From JAPKZH01 sp963715635 (GTDB lineage: Bacteria > Acidobacteriota > Aminicenantia > Aminicenantales > UBA4085), in NCBI GenBank assembly GCA_963715635.1, contig OY970261.1:4092001-4156000 (forward strand): 64,000 bases of DNA, given 5' to 3'. The first letter of the stretch is position 1. Every line of letters starts with the position of its first letter. Both the position numbers and the translations under genes were made by a program. Shown here piece by piece: positions 35,068 to 42,381 of this stretch. A model generated the notes under the pieces. That model had not been told where the DNA came from. It did not search any database and saw nothing but the letters and a program-made list of their open reading frames with translations.

Positions 35068-35724
35068 ATGACAGTTCCCTTGCCATCGACCGCGAAGCGC
35101 GGTGATCTCGTAATGGCCGCTATGGCGGCGCTTTTTTTCGTTCCCCTATTTATTTTTCGTTCCATCGGGCCTTTAGACTTCTGGTGGAGGATGAGCGCTA
35201 GCATCGCTTTGCTCATCGCGCTGAGCCTTGCCCTTGACCGGTCTTATGCCGGCCTTATATTATCCGACTTCAAAAATAGACTTGCCTGGAAAATTGGAAT
35301 AGGTATCTTCACGGCCCTTTCGCTCTACGCGGTTTTTTATGCCGGCAACCGGCTCTCCCGGCAGATTCTTCCATTTGCCGGGCAGGGAATGGGCTGGGTC
35401 TACGGCTTTAAAGCGGGCGTGTCTCCGCTCCGGATCGTTCTCCTCATGGTTTGTCTCATCGGTCCGGGGGAGGAATTCTTCTGGCGGGGATATATTCAGC
35501 GCTGTTGGCAAGCTCGCCTCGGCCCGTTTCGCGGCTGGCTGCTGGCGACGGCCCTCTACGCCCTTGTTCATTCCGGGAGCGGCAACATCATGTTCGTGCT
35601 TGCGGCCGGTATTTGCGGCCTGTTCTGGGGCTTTCTCTATCTCCGCTTTAAATCCGTGCTGTTAGTCGCCGTCAGCCACACCCTTTGGGATCTTCTGGTT
35701 TTCCTCGTCCTTCCGTTTGGATGA
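35068..35724 (+). CDS. CPBP family intramembrane metalloprotease
   Basis: 218 residues, starting directly after the MenA stop (TAAATG). About six membrane helices. The CPBP (Rce1/Abi) motifs are present: GPGEEFFWRGYIQ with the paired glutamates and arginine, LVHSG with a histidine in the next helix, and the C-terminal SHTLWDLLVF. Such proteins cleave or modify membrane substrates, prenylated proteins in the eukaryotic Rce1. Coupling to MenA is suggestive but may be only positional. Confidence 0.85.
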   Translation: MTVPLPSTAKRGDLVMAAMAALFFVPLFIFRSIGPLDFWWRMSASIALLIALSLALDRSYAGLILSDFKNRLAWKIGIGIFTALSLYAVFYAGNRLSRQILPFAGQGMGWVYGFKAGVSPLRIVLLMVCLIGPGEEFFWRGYIQRCWQARLGPFRGWLLATALYALVHSGSGNIMFVLAAGICGLFWGFLYLRFKSVLLVAVSHTLWDLLVFLVLPFG

Positions 35725-35789
35725 TTGAAAATCGGAGGCCGCTCGAATTGACGAGCGCTTGCAATGTCCACGCGAAAATTCATCGGAAA

Positions 35790-35870
35790 ATGCTCCTTGG
35801 AAGGAAGGCAGGGAGCGAAGCGACCGTTGGAAGGAAACCCTTTTCCAGGGTTTCCTTCCAAGAGTGTCCG
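35790..35870. repeat. Two-hairpin repeat, family B, copy 2
   Basis: The clearest copy: GCTCC...GGAGC forms a first stem around a GGAAGG core, then GAAGCGACC leads into a 14-base stem (TTGGAAGGAAACCC / GGGTTTCCTTCCAA), ending AGAGTGTCCG. A shortened second hairpin (GTTGGAAGGGG / CCCCTCCAA) follows at 35889-35913. It fills the gap between the protease and thioesterase genes. Confidence 0.8.
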
Positions 35871-35968
35871 GCCGGGTCTTCCCGGCGCCCGTTGGAAGGG
35901 GTCTTCCCCTCCAAATTGGCTTGAGCCGATTTGATTTATCGCCCGGATCATGTTAGATAGATGATTCC

Positions 35969-36709
35969 ATGAACGAGCCCTTTAGAAAAAAATATGAGGT
36001 CCATTCCTATGAGGTGGATGCCTCCGGCCGCGCCCATATACAGTCCTTGCTCAACTATCTTCAGGATGCGGCCGGAGATCACGCGGGATCCCTGGGCCTA
36101 GGAGTGAACGATCTTCTGAGAAATCGTCTGACCTGGCTCTTGTCCCGCTATCATATCAAGGTCGTCCGCTATCCTGTCCATGGCCAGCGTATCGTGATTT
36201 CGACCTGGCCATCGGGGAAAAAAGGGATTTTTGCTCTGCGAGATTTCGAGGTCTCGGATGAGGAGGGCCATCCCACGCTGGCGGCCACGACCTCATGGGT
36301 TATGATCGATTTGGACAGCAAGCAGCCGGTCCGGTTGAATGATTTTGTGCCGGACGACCTGACCTATAATAAAAGGGCGATCGCGGACGAATTTCTGCCG
36401 CTGCCCGAATTGGAAAAAGCCGAACACGAACTCTCTCTCCCAGTCCTCATGAAAGACCTGGATTTCAACAGGCATGTCAACAATGTCGTTTATATCCAAT
36501 GGGCTCTGGAGGCGGTTCCCCCGGACGTCTTGACGGCTCTGCGTCCGGTGGAAGTCGAAGTCGCGTATCGCGCCGAAGCGTTTTATGGCGACCGAATTGT
36601 CGCAAAAGTCCAGGAGGTCCGAGGACCTTCACCGCGCGCTTTTATTCATCAAATTTCCCGGGCTTCCGACGGGATGGAATTGACCCGGCTCAGGACGGCC
36701 TGGGGCTAA
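35969..36709 (+). CDS. Acyl-ACP thioesterase
   Basis: 246-residue cytoplasmic double-hotdog thioesterase of the bacterial FatA/FatB-like family, which frees fatty acids from acyl carrier protein. The N-terminal hotdog has SYEVDASGRAHIQSLLNYLQDAAGDHA and LTWLLSRYHIKVVRYP; the C-terminal hotdog carries the family motif DLDFNRHVNNVVYIQW, with the predicted catalytic Asp, Asn and His. Length is normal. Confidence 0.92.
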   Translation: MNEPFRKKYEVHSYEVDASGRAHIQSLLNYLQDAAGDHAGSLGLGVNDLLRNRLTWLLSRYHIKVVRYPVHGQRIVISTWPSGKKGIFALRDFEVSDEEGHPTLAATTSWVMIDLDSKQPVRLNDFVPDDLTYNKRAIADEFLPLPELEKAEHELSLPVLMKDLDFNRHVNNVVYIQWALEAVPPDVLTALRPVEVEVAYRAEAFYGDRIVAKVQEVRGPSPRAFIHQISRASDGMELTRLRTAWG

Positions 36710-36720
36710 AGGGCCTCAAA

Positions 36721-37386
36721 TCAAGGCGATCGTTCGCTTTTTTTGAAGCTGAGCGAAATCCTGCGGCTTTCGGGATCGATTCTTGTCTCAAAGTTGGGAA
36801 GGGTTTTCACATAATCCAGGAAATCATCAACGCCGCTCATCCCTACGTTGTGAGAAGCAAAACAGCCGCCGACCAGGAGCTTCGGTAGCAGCATCTTGAA
36901 ATAATTCGTGGTCCATTCTTTGTCGGCGTCGGCAAAAATAAAATCATAAGGCCCCTGGAGTTTTGGGACGAGCTCATGGGCATCGGCGAGGCGGGCGTCG
37001 ATATATTCGCTGAGGCCCGCCTTTTTGAAATTCTCCACGGCCTGCGCGTGGCGGTACTCGTCGATATCGATTGTGGTCAGCCGGCCGCCGGTTTTGCTGA
37101 GGGCCCAGGCGATCCAGGTTCCGGAGTGCCCTGTCGAGGTGCCGATTTCGAGCACCCGGGTGTAGCCGTGTTCGAGGATCAGGTTGTAAAGAGCTTCACC
37201 GTCGGTTGCAGAAACGTTCATATCCCTCCAATGTCAACGGTGCTCGTCGAGAAAGGCTTTGACCTTCTGGTCGAGAGCGGGATTGTCCTTTTTCCCAATC
37301 CCTTGGGAAACGCCGGGGGCCGCGAAAGAGAGCGAGAGAAGGGCTGTCAAGAGAATTAAAAGCGGCATCAAAGTTTTGTGTTTCAT
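36721..37386 (-). pseudogene. Secreted SAM-dependent O-methyltransferase interrupted by an in-frame TGA
   Basis: The methyltransferase body (36721-37221) has the SAM motif RVLEIGTSTGHSGTWIA, an acidic TTIDIDEY loop and DFIFADADKEW. Open as annotated from 37221, it lacks an N-terminus. In the same frame, 150 bases upstream at 37386, an ATG starts a signal peptide (MKHKTLMPLLILLTALLSLSF) and runs through KVKAFLDEHR to a TGA at 37236-37234, after which the family sequence HWRDMNVSATDGEALY continues without a shift. A glycine codon one base away from TGA is the likely ancestral state. TGA is an ordinary stop elsewhere in this window, so recoding is unlikely. It could be decay or a sequencing error. 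Confidence 0.78.
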
Positions 37387-37387
37387 T

Positions 37388-37416
37388 TTGCCACCAGGCG
37401 GCAATTATAGTAAAAT
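37388..37416 (+). promoter_or_regulatory. Promoter of dsbD
   Basis: TTGCCA (37388-37393) and TAAAAT (37411-37416) match the consensus at five of six bases each and are 17 bases apart. The predicted start of transcription near 37423 gives a leader of about 60 bases before the dsbD ATG. Confidence 0.55.
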
Positions 37417-37432
37417 TTGGCCGAAATTTACA
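37404..37432 (-). promoter_or_regulatory. Possible promoter of the methyltransferase gene
   Basis: Perfect TATAAT (37409-37404) on the - strand, 17 bases from a weak -35 TGTAAA (37432-37427). It lies about 20 bases ahead of the ATG at 37386 and overlaps the divergent promoter for dsbD. Confidence 0.4.
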
Positions 37433-37484
37433 CAGTGGAGACATTGACTCGAGGAACACGTCTCCAAATTTTTTAGGAGATGCC

Positions 37485-38132
37485 ATGAAACGCTTGTGTT
37501 TATCGATAGCCCTGATGTCCCTGTTGGGCGCCTTGGTCTTTGCCCAACGCGAAGCACCCATTGTTACGGTTAAAGTCATTCCTTCTGCCGATATATTCAA
37601 GCCCGGCCAGACGTATGACCTGGCGATCGAGCTCACCATCCGCTCGCCCTATCACATCAACTCGGACCAGCCCACGGAAGATTATCTCATCCCCGTCACC
37701 GTGGATTTCACTCCGAAAAAAGGCATCACATTCGGGAAGGTCATATTCCCTCCGGCGGACATGAGGAAGCTTGAGCTTTCGGAAAATCCTCTGTCCATCT
37801 ACGAAGGCAAAGTTCAGATTAAGACATCCGTGGCCCTGGCCGCCGATTTCAAGGAAAAAGAGTTGTTGATCGATGGGAGAATCGGCTACCAGGCCTGTGA
37901 TAATCGCTCCTGTCTGGCCCCCACCAACGTCGCCTTCAGCCGGAAAATCGCAGTCGAGGTGTCCGGGATAAAGGCTGCCGATACGAGCAAAGTGGGAGCG
38001 GCCAAGGAGCTCGGCACAAGAACAAAAGACTCCTCCGCAAGCGCCGCCCCAGACGACGCCGTCAGCCACAGCTCCGCCGGCGAACGCCGAAAAAGCTCCC
38101 CAGGCCGCAGAATCCAAACCGCAGGGAATTAA
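37485..38132 (+). CDS. dsbD: DsbD N-terminal domain (5' part of a frameshifted dsbD)
   Basis: N-terminal periplasmic domain of the thiol:disulfide interchange protein DsbD. A signal peptide (MKRLCLSIALMSLLGALVFA) precedes an immunoglobulin-like DsbD-alpha domain whose redox cysteines are in GYQACDNRSCLAPTN. From about residue 165 the frame becomes an odd Ser/Asp/Arg-rich tail, while a normal Pro/Ala/Gln linker (TPPQAPPQTTPSATAPPANA) runs in the +1 frame and joins the membrane domain at 38170. The switch must lie between 37972 and 38132, probably near 38010-38030. Confidence 0.85.
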   Translation: MKRLCLSIALMSLLGALVFAQREAPIVTVKVIPSADIFKPGQTYDLAIELTIRSPYHINSDQPTEDYLIPVTVDFTPKKGITFGKVIFPPADMRKLELSENPLSIYEGKVQIKTSVALAADFKEKELLIDGRIGYQACDNRSCLAPTNVAFSRKIAVEVSGIKAADTSKVGAAKELGTRTKDSSASAAPDDAVSHSSAGERRKSSPGRRIQTAGN

Positions 38133-38169
38133 GAAGGCCACGGGAAAATTCGAGGGGAAAGGGCTTTTC

Positions 38170-39429
38170 TTGATGTTTCTGCTCGTCTTTCTCGGCGGGC
38201 TGGCGCTCAACCTGACGCCCTGCGTGTATCCGCTCATCCCCATCACGATCAGCTATTTTGGCGGCCAGTCACAGGGCAAGAAGGGGAGCCTTGTGGCGCA
38301 TTCCGTGATTTATGTCATCGGGATGGCCGTGACATATTCCATCCTGGGGGTGATCGCGGCGTTCACCGGCAGCCTGTTCGGCACGGCCCTGCAGTATCCG
38401 CCTGTGCTCATCGGCATCGCCCTGATCATGGTCATCCTGGCCCTGAGCATGTTCAATGTCTATGAGCTCCGCGTGCCGGCTTTTCTCAGCCAGCTGGCCG
38501 GCGGGTCCCGAAAAGGATTCTTCGGCACATTCTTCATGGGCCTGACCGTCGGGATCGTGGCCGCGCCGTGCATCGGCCCCTTTGTCCTCGGGCTGCTGAC
38601 CTATGTCGGCGACAAGGGCAATGTTTTGTTGGGATTTTTCCTGTTTTTCGTCCTGGCGCTCGGCCTCGGCGTGCCTTTCCTGTTCCTGGGGATTTTTTCG
38701 GGGAGCATCAGCCGAATGCCCCGGTCGGGAGCCTGGATGGTCTGGGTGCGCACCATCTTCGGCTTTATCCTTATCGCCATGGCCATTTACTTTCTGAAAC
38801 CGCTCTTTCCCAACGGGCTCTTCTATAATTTGACTTTGGCCTTGACGATGTTCGTGGCCGGCATCTACATGGCTTGGATCGAGCCGACAAAAACCCCGGC
38901 CAAAGCCTTCCCCTACGTCCGCAATGTCGTCGGCATTATCTTCTTCGCGATCGGGTTGTTTGTAGCGGCGACCGGGATCCAAGGCTACCTGGATGAGGAA
39001 ATTGCCGTTAAAATGAGCGGCCTGGCCGTGGAAAAAGGGGCGGGCAGCGTGACCGACGCCGTCCAATGGTTTGCCTACTCCGATGAAAAAGTCGCCGAGG
39101 CCAGCCGCAGCGGCCGTCCCGTCCTGATCGATTTCTGGGCCGACTGGTGCATTGCCTGCAAGGAGCTGGACAAACGGACGTTTTCCGAGCCCGAGGTGAT
39201 CGAGGCGTCGAAGAGCTTTGTCATGCTCAAGGTGGATTCGACTTCGGCCAAGGACCTGCAGGCCAAGGCCGTCTGTCAAAAATATCGGGTTAAGGGTTTT
39301 CCCACGCTGGTCTTCCTGGCTGCGGATGGAAAAGAGGTCGAGGATATCCGGGTGACCGGCTTCGAGCCGAAAAAAGATTTCCTTCCCAAGATGCAGAAGA
39401 CGCTCGAGCTCAGCAGAAAAGGGACCTGA
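38170..39429 (+). CDS. dsbD: DsbD membrane and thioredoxin domains (3' part of a frameshifted dsbD)
   Basis: Carries electrons from the cytoplasm to periplasmic disulfide proteins. The eight-helix membrane domain has both essential cysteines (LTPCVYPL and VAAPCIGPF), and the C-terminal thioredoxin domain has WADWCIACKELD with its CxxC pair. The frame continues upstream without a stop back to 37972, through the linker AEKAPQAAESKPQGIKKATGKFEG, so this is the second half of the gene begun at 37485 and its listed TTG start is not a true start. Confidence 0.9.
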   Translation: MMFLLVFLGGLALNLTPCVYPLIPITISYFGGQSQGKKGSLVAHSVIYVIGMAVTYSILGVIAAFTGSLFGTALQYPPVLIGIALIMVILALSMFNVYELRVPAFLSQLAGGSRKGFFGTFFMGLTVGIVAAPCIGPFVLGLLTYVGDKGNVLLGFFLFFVLALGLGVPFLFLGIFSGSISRMPRSGAWMVWVRTIFGFILIAMAIYFLKPLFPNGLFYNLTLALTMFVAGIYMAWIEPTKTPAKAFPYVRNVVGIIFFAIGLFVAATGIQGYLDEEIAVKMSGLAVEKGAGSVTDAVQWFAYSDEKVAEASRSGRPVLIDFWADWCIACKELDKRTFSEPEVIEASKSFVMLKVDSTSAKDLQAKAVCQKYRVKGFPTLVFLAADGKEVEDIRVTGFEPKKDFLPKMQKTLELSRKGT

Positions 39430-39439
39430 GGAGATGAAG

Positions 39440-40228
39440 ATGCGCATACCTATTTACCAGGTTGATGCCTTTACCGATAGGCTTTTTTCCGGAAACCCCG
39501 CGGCCATCTGTCCGCTGGAAAAATGGCTGGATGATTCGGTCCTCCAGAATATCGCCACGGAAAACAATCTCTCGGAGACGGCCTTTTTTGTCAAAGAAGG
39601 GGATCACTACCACATCCGCTGGATGACGCCCACCAATGAGGTGGACCTCTGCGGACATGCGACGCTGGCTTCAGCGTTCGTGATTTTCAATGAACTGGAC
39701 AAGAGTCTCGACAAGATCGTTTTCCATTCGCGAAGCGGCGAGCTGATCGTCACGAGAGACGGCAGCCTCATCAGCTTGAATTTTCCGGCCAATAAGCCTG
39801 CTCCCCAGACCTCGCCCGGGAACCTTCTGGACGTTTTCCCCATCGCTCCTCAGGAAGTCTTGTTCAACAAAACATTTCTCCTGGTTTTTCGGTCCGAGGC
39901 TGAGATCAGGAGAATGAAGCCCGATATCAAGAAGCTTCTGGAAGTGCCGACCTTTGGAGCGATCATTACGGCGCGCGGCGATTCTGTCGATTTTGTCTCC
40001 CGGTTTTTCGTCCCTCAAGCCGGCATAGACGAAGATCCGGTGACAGGCTATGCCCACACACTGTTGATCCCTTATTGGTCTGAAAAGCTGCGCAAAAAAA
40101 AGCTGCATGCCCTCCAGGTTTCCAAAAGGGGCGGTGAGCTCTTCTGCGAGGATCTTAAAGAACGCGTAAAGATCAGCGGCAAAGCTGTGCTCTATTTCAA
40201 GGGCCGCATCGTCTTATCGCTTCCTTAG
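39440..40228 (+). CDS. PhzF family isomerase/epimerase-like protein
   Basis: 262-residue diaminopimelate-epimerase-fold protein of the PhzF family. The start at 39440 is six bases after GAGGAG; an ATG at 39434 is too close. Family features are IYQVDAFTDRLFSGNPAAICPL, the predicted catalytic Glu in NLSETAFFV, the segment VDLCGHATLASA and the C-terminal GIDEDPVTGYAH. Most homologues outside phenazine clusters have unknown substrates, and no phenazine genes are here. Confidence 0.9.
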   Translation: MRIPIYQVDAFTDRLFSGNPAAICPLEKWLDDSVLQNIATENNLSETAFFVKEGDHYHIRWMTPTNEVDLCGHATLASAFVIFNELDKSLDKIVFHSRSGELIVTRDGSLISLNFPANKPAPQTSPGNLLDVFPIAPQEVLFNKTFLLVFRSEAEIRRMKPDIKKLLEVPTFGAIITARGDSVDFVSRFFVPQAGIDEDPVTGYAHTLLIPYWSEKLRKKKLHALQVSKRGGELFCEDLKERVKISGKAVLYFKGRIVLSLP

Positions 40229-40246
40229 AGGAAAGCTGAGCCCTGA

Positions 40247-40888
40247 TTATCGGGCCAAGGATTTTAAGATTTCCAGGAATTCCGCTAAAACCATGGCCGT
40301 CGCTCCCCAAATTTTGTGGTGCTCGAAGGAGTAGAACGGCACTTCGACCGGCTGGCCGCCGATCATCCAAGTTTCCCTGTGCACATTGCGGGAATTCGTC
40401 AAGTGGCTGAGCGGCACTTCGATGACCTCCGCCACTTCTTGCGGACGGGGCTTGAACGAGAGCGCTCCGCTCGATGTGGCGACGACGGGATAGATGCAAA
40501 AATTGCTCGGCGGGATATATAAAGGCGTCAGGCTGCCAATGATTTGGATTTGGTTCGGATAAACACCCAATTCCTCCCAGGTCTCGCGCAGCGCAGCCTG
40601 CTCAAAATTTTCGCCGGGCTCAAGCTGCCCTCCCGGGAATCCGACCTGGTCTTTATGGGTGAGGACGGTGCTGGGCCTGCGGATCAGCACGATATGCCAT
40701 GAGCCCTCACGCTGATACAGCAAAACCACCACTCCGGCCTTCAAACAGGTCGTTTCGACTTCTGTGTAAACCTTTTGGCCGGGCCGAGGCTCGGGCACCA
40801 TTATTAGCTGCGCCTGAAGGCCGGGCTTGTCTCTGCGGAGCCTTCCCGTCAGCCATTGAGGGTCGAAATTCCCGAGACCGATTTTCAT
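40247..40888 (-). CDS. NUDIX hydrolase, CoA-diphosphatase-like
   Basis: 213 residues. The NUDIX box is complete (GQLEPGENFEQAALRETWEELG), preceded by VGFPGG, which with the RRPSTVLTHKDQ stretch resembles the NudL/Nudt7 coenzyme A diphosphatases. The extension after the box (SLTPLYIPPSNFCIYPVVAT) also fits that group. It converges on the PhzF gene with 18 bases between stops. Confidence 0.88.
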   Translation of the reverse strand: MKIGLGNFDPQWLTGRLRRDKPGLQAQLIMVPEPRPGQKVYTEVETTCLKAGVVVLLYQREGSWHIVLIRRPSTVLTHKDQVGFPGGQLEPGENFEQAALRETWEELGVYPNQIQIIGSLTPLYIPPSNFCIYPVVATSSGALSFKPRPQEVAEVIEVPLSHLTNSRNVHRETWMIGGQPVEVPFYSFEHHKIWGATAMVLAEFLEILKSLAR

Positions 40889-40919
40889 AATGAGTGCATT
40901 TTATGGAAATTTCGGGAGC

Positions 40920-41002
40920 GGGGCAACATATCCCTCGGTCCATGGGAAGGGGGAAATGCGAAGCGGGTTCCCCCTTCCCATGGACTGAGGACATATGTCC
41001 CC
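40920..41002. repeat. Long perfect-type palindrome, family C
   Basis: A hairpin with arms of about 34 bases, from GGGG at 40920 to CCCC at 41002. The arms contain CATATCC, CTCGGTCC and ATGGGAAGGGGGAA and are complementary save for a few mismatches; the loop (ATGCGAAGCGGG) contains GCGAAGCG, also found in family B. It sits between the NUDIX start and the end of the next gene. Confidence 0.85.
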
Positions 41003-42201
41003 TAATTTTTTGGCTTCGGCCATTTCAATTCGACCGAATGCCGCACCAATTCCAAGGCCTCATCTTTCTCATTATAGACGAGGGAATAACAGCGGCCGTT
41101 TTTGAACAAATGATTTCTCTGTTCGCTGATCGAATCCTGGTCCTTTGAATAATAATAACGAGGGACTTTGACTTTCGCGATATAAACTCCATCTTGATCG
41201 AACAAATCGCAGTGAAGGATTCCTTTGTTGTTCCATTCGTTCTCGTAGGTTCCAACCAACAGCCCGATCTTGTCCAGGACATGGAAATCCAGGAAGAAAG
41301 GCTTTATCTTCGACATTTCCGAGTCCTGTCCTTTCAACTCGGGGAAATCCTTCATCAAACTCGCCAGGTCTTGTTTCGTCGTGGGGATTCGAACCCCTTT
41401 TTTCTTAATGATTTTTTTCAATTGGCCATTCGATGTTATCTGACGAATTTCGTATTGCGAAGAATCTCCGCAATAAAGACAATTGTTCGAATCAATCTGA
41501 TAGTAAAAAATATCGTGGTAAAGGAGATAATTATATCCTACGTTCTGTGCTCTTTTCAAAAATCTATTATCCCATATCTCGACATCCATGATTTTTTCGA
41601 ACCGGCTGTTGAATTTCTGAAGGCGGCTCAGCCCGGCGACTCCGCGCTTGATTCGCTCTTCGTCCTTCAAGGCAAAAAGGTTCCTCATGTCCTGGATATA
41701 AACGCAACCTCCGGAATCGAATTTCAGGTTGTTCATCATTCCTACCGATAAAAGCTGCCGACGCTCCAACCACTTTCCATTCATGTCGAATATCTGGATC
41801 ACTTTTCTCGGCCGGTCGAGAACATAAATCTTTTTCTCTGGCGATACCGACAGATAAACCGAATTTTCGAACTCACCAGGTCCTTGTCCCTTTTTGCCGA
41901 ACTGCCTGATGATTTTTCCTTCCTTGTCGTAGACAGTCATGCGACCTTCCAGGGATTCGAGAAGATAGATATTCCCCGCGTCGTCCACATCGAAAGAATA
42001 CCGACGGCCAACCAGAGGGATGGATAATTCTTGTTTGAAGGCCAATTCTGGAGCATCTCTCCCCGAATATTTTGGAGTCGCAGGATTTTCAATGACCTTC
42101 GGGACCAGCGCCTGAGCGGCAAAAATGATTTGATTTTGGCTGCAAAGAACCAAGCCAACAGCCGCGACCAGCGGCCCTAAAAGCGATTTGAAGATTTTCA
42201 T
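41002..42201 (-). CDS. Secreted six-bladed beta-propeller protein
   Basis: About 399 residues from the ATG at 42201, with a signal peptide or anchor (SLLGPLVAAVGLVLC). NHL-type beta-propeller blades are readable: YSFDVDDAGNIYLLES, GRMTVYDKEGKIIRQFGKKGQGPGEF, SVSPEKKIYVLDRPRKVIQIFDMNGK and NLKFDSGGCVYIQDM. The GKKGQGPGEF loop is a marker of the six-bladed class. Such secreted propellers usually bind ligands or proteins; the partner is unknown. The base composition is slightly more A+T rich than its neighbours. Confidence 0.85.
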   Translation of the reverse strand: MKIFKSLLGPLVAAVGLVLCSQNQIIFAAQALVPKVIENPATPKYSGRDAPELAFKQELSIPLVGRRYSFDVDDAGNIYLLESLEGRMTVYDKEGKIIRQFGKKGQGPGEFENSVYLSVSPEKKIYVLDRPRKVIQIFDMNGKWLERRQLLSVGMMNNLKFDSGGCVYIQDMRNLFALKDEERIKRGVAGLSRLQKFNSRFEKIMDVEIWDNRFLKRAQNVGYNYLLYHDIFYYQIDSNNCLYCGDSSQYEIRQITSNGQLKKIIKKKGVRIPTTKQDLASLMKDFPELKGQDSEMSKIKPFFLDFHVLDKIGLLVGTYENEWNNKGILHCDLFDQDGVYIAKVKVPRYYYSKDQDSISEQRNHLFKNGRCYSLVYNEKDEALELVRHSVELKWPKPKN

Positions 42202-42381
42202 CAATCCCGCCTCTCTTTTTGGGTTAATGCCCTAAGAATCATCAGCTGTCCATTTATAATCTACTATACATAAAGACGCATTTTACAGTATTTTTTGGTT
42301 TAGCCAATCAAGTCCTGAGGAAAAGGCTATGGTGCTTCTAGTTTTTTGTCCAGCGGTTTCTCATCAGAGGTTGAGTGCACC

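Noticed and set aside
37234..37236. TGA recoding (glycine or selenocysteine) as a genome feature
   Set aside because: TGA ends many intact genes in the window, and no selenocysteine insertion hairpin was recognised next to this TGA.
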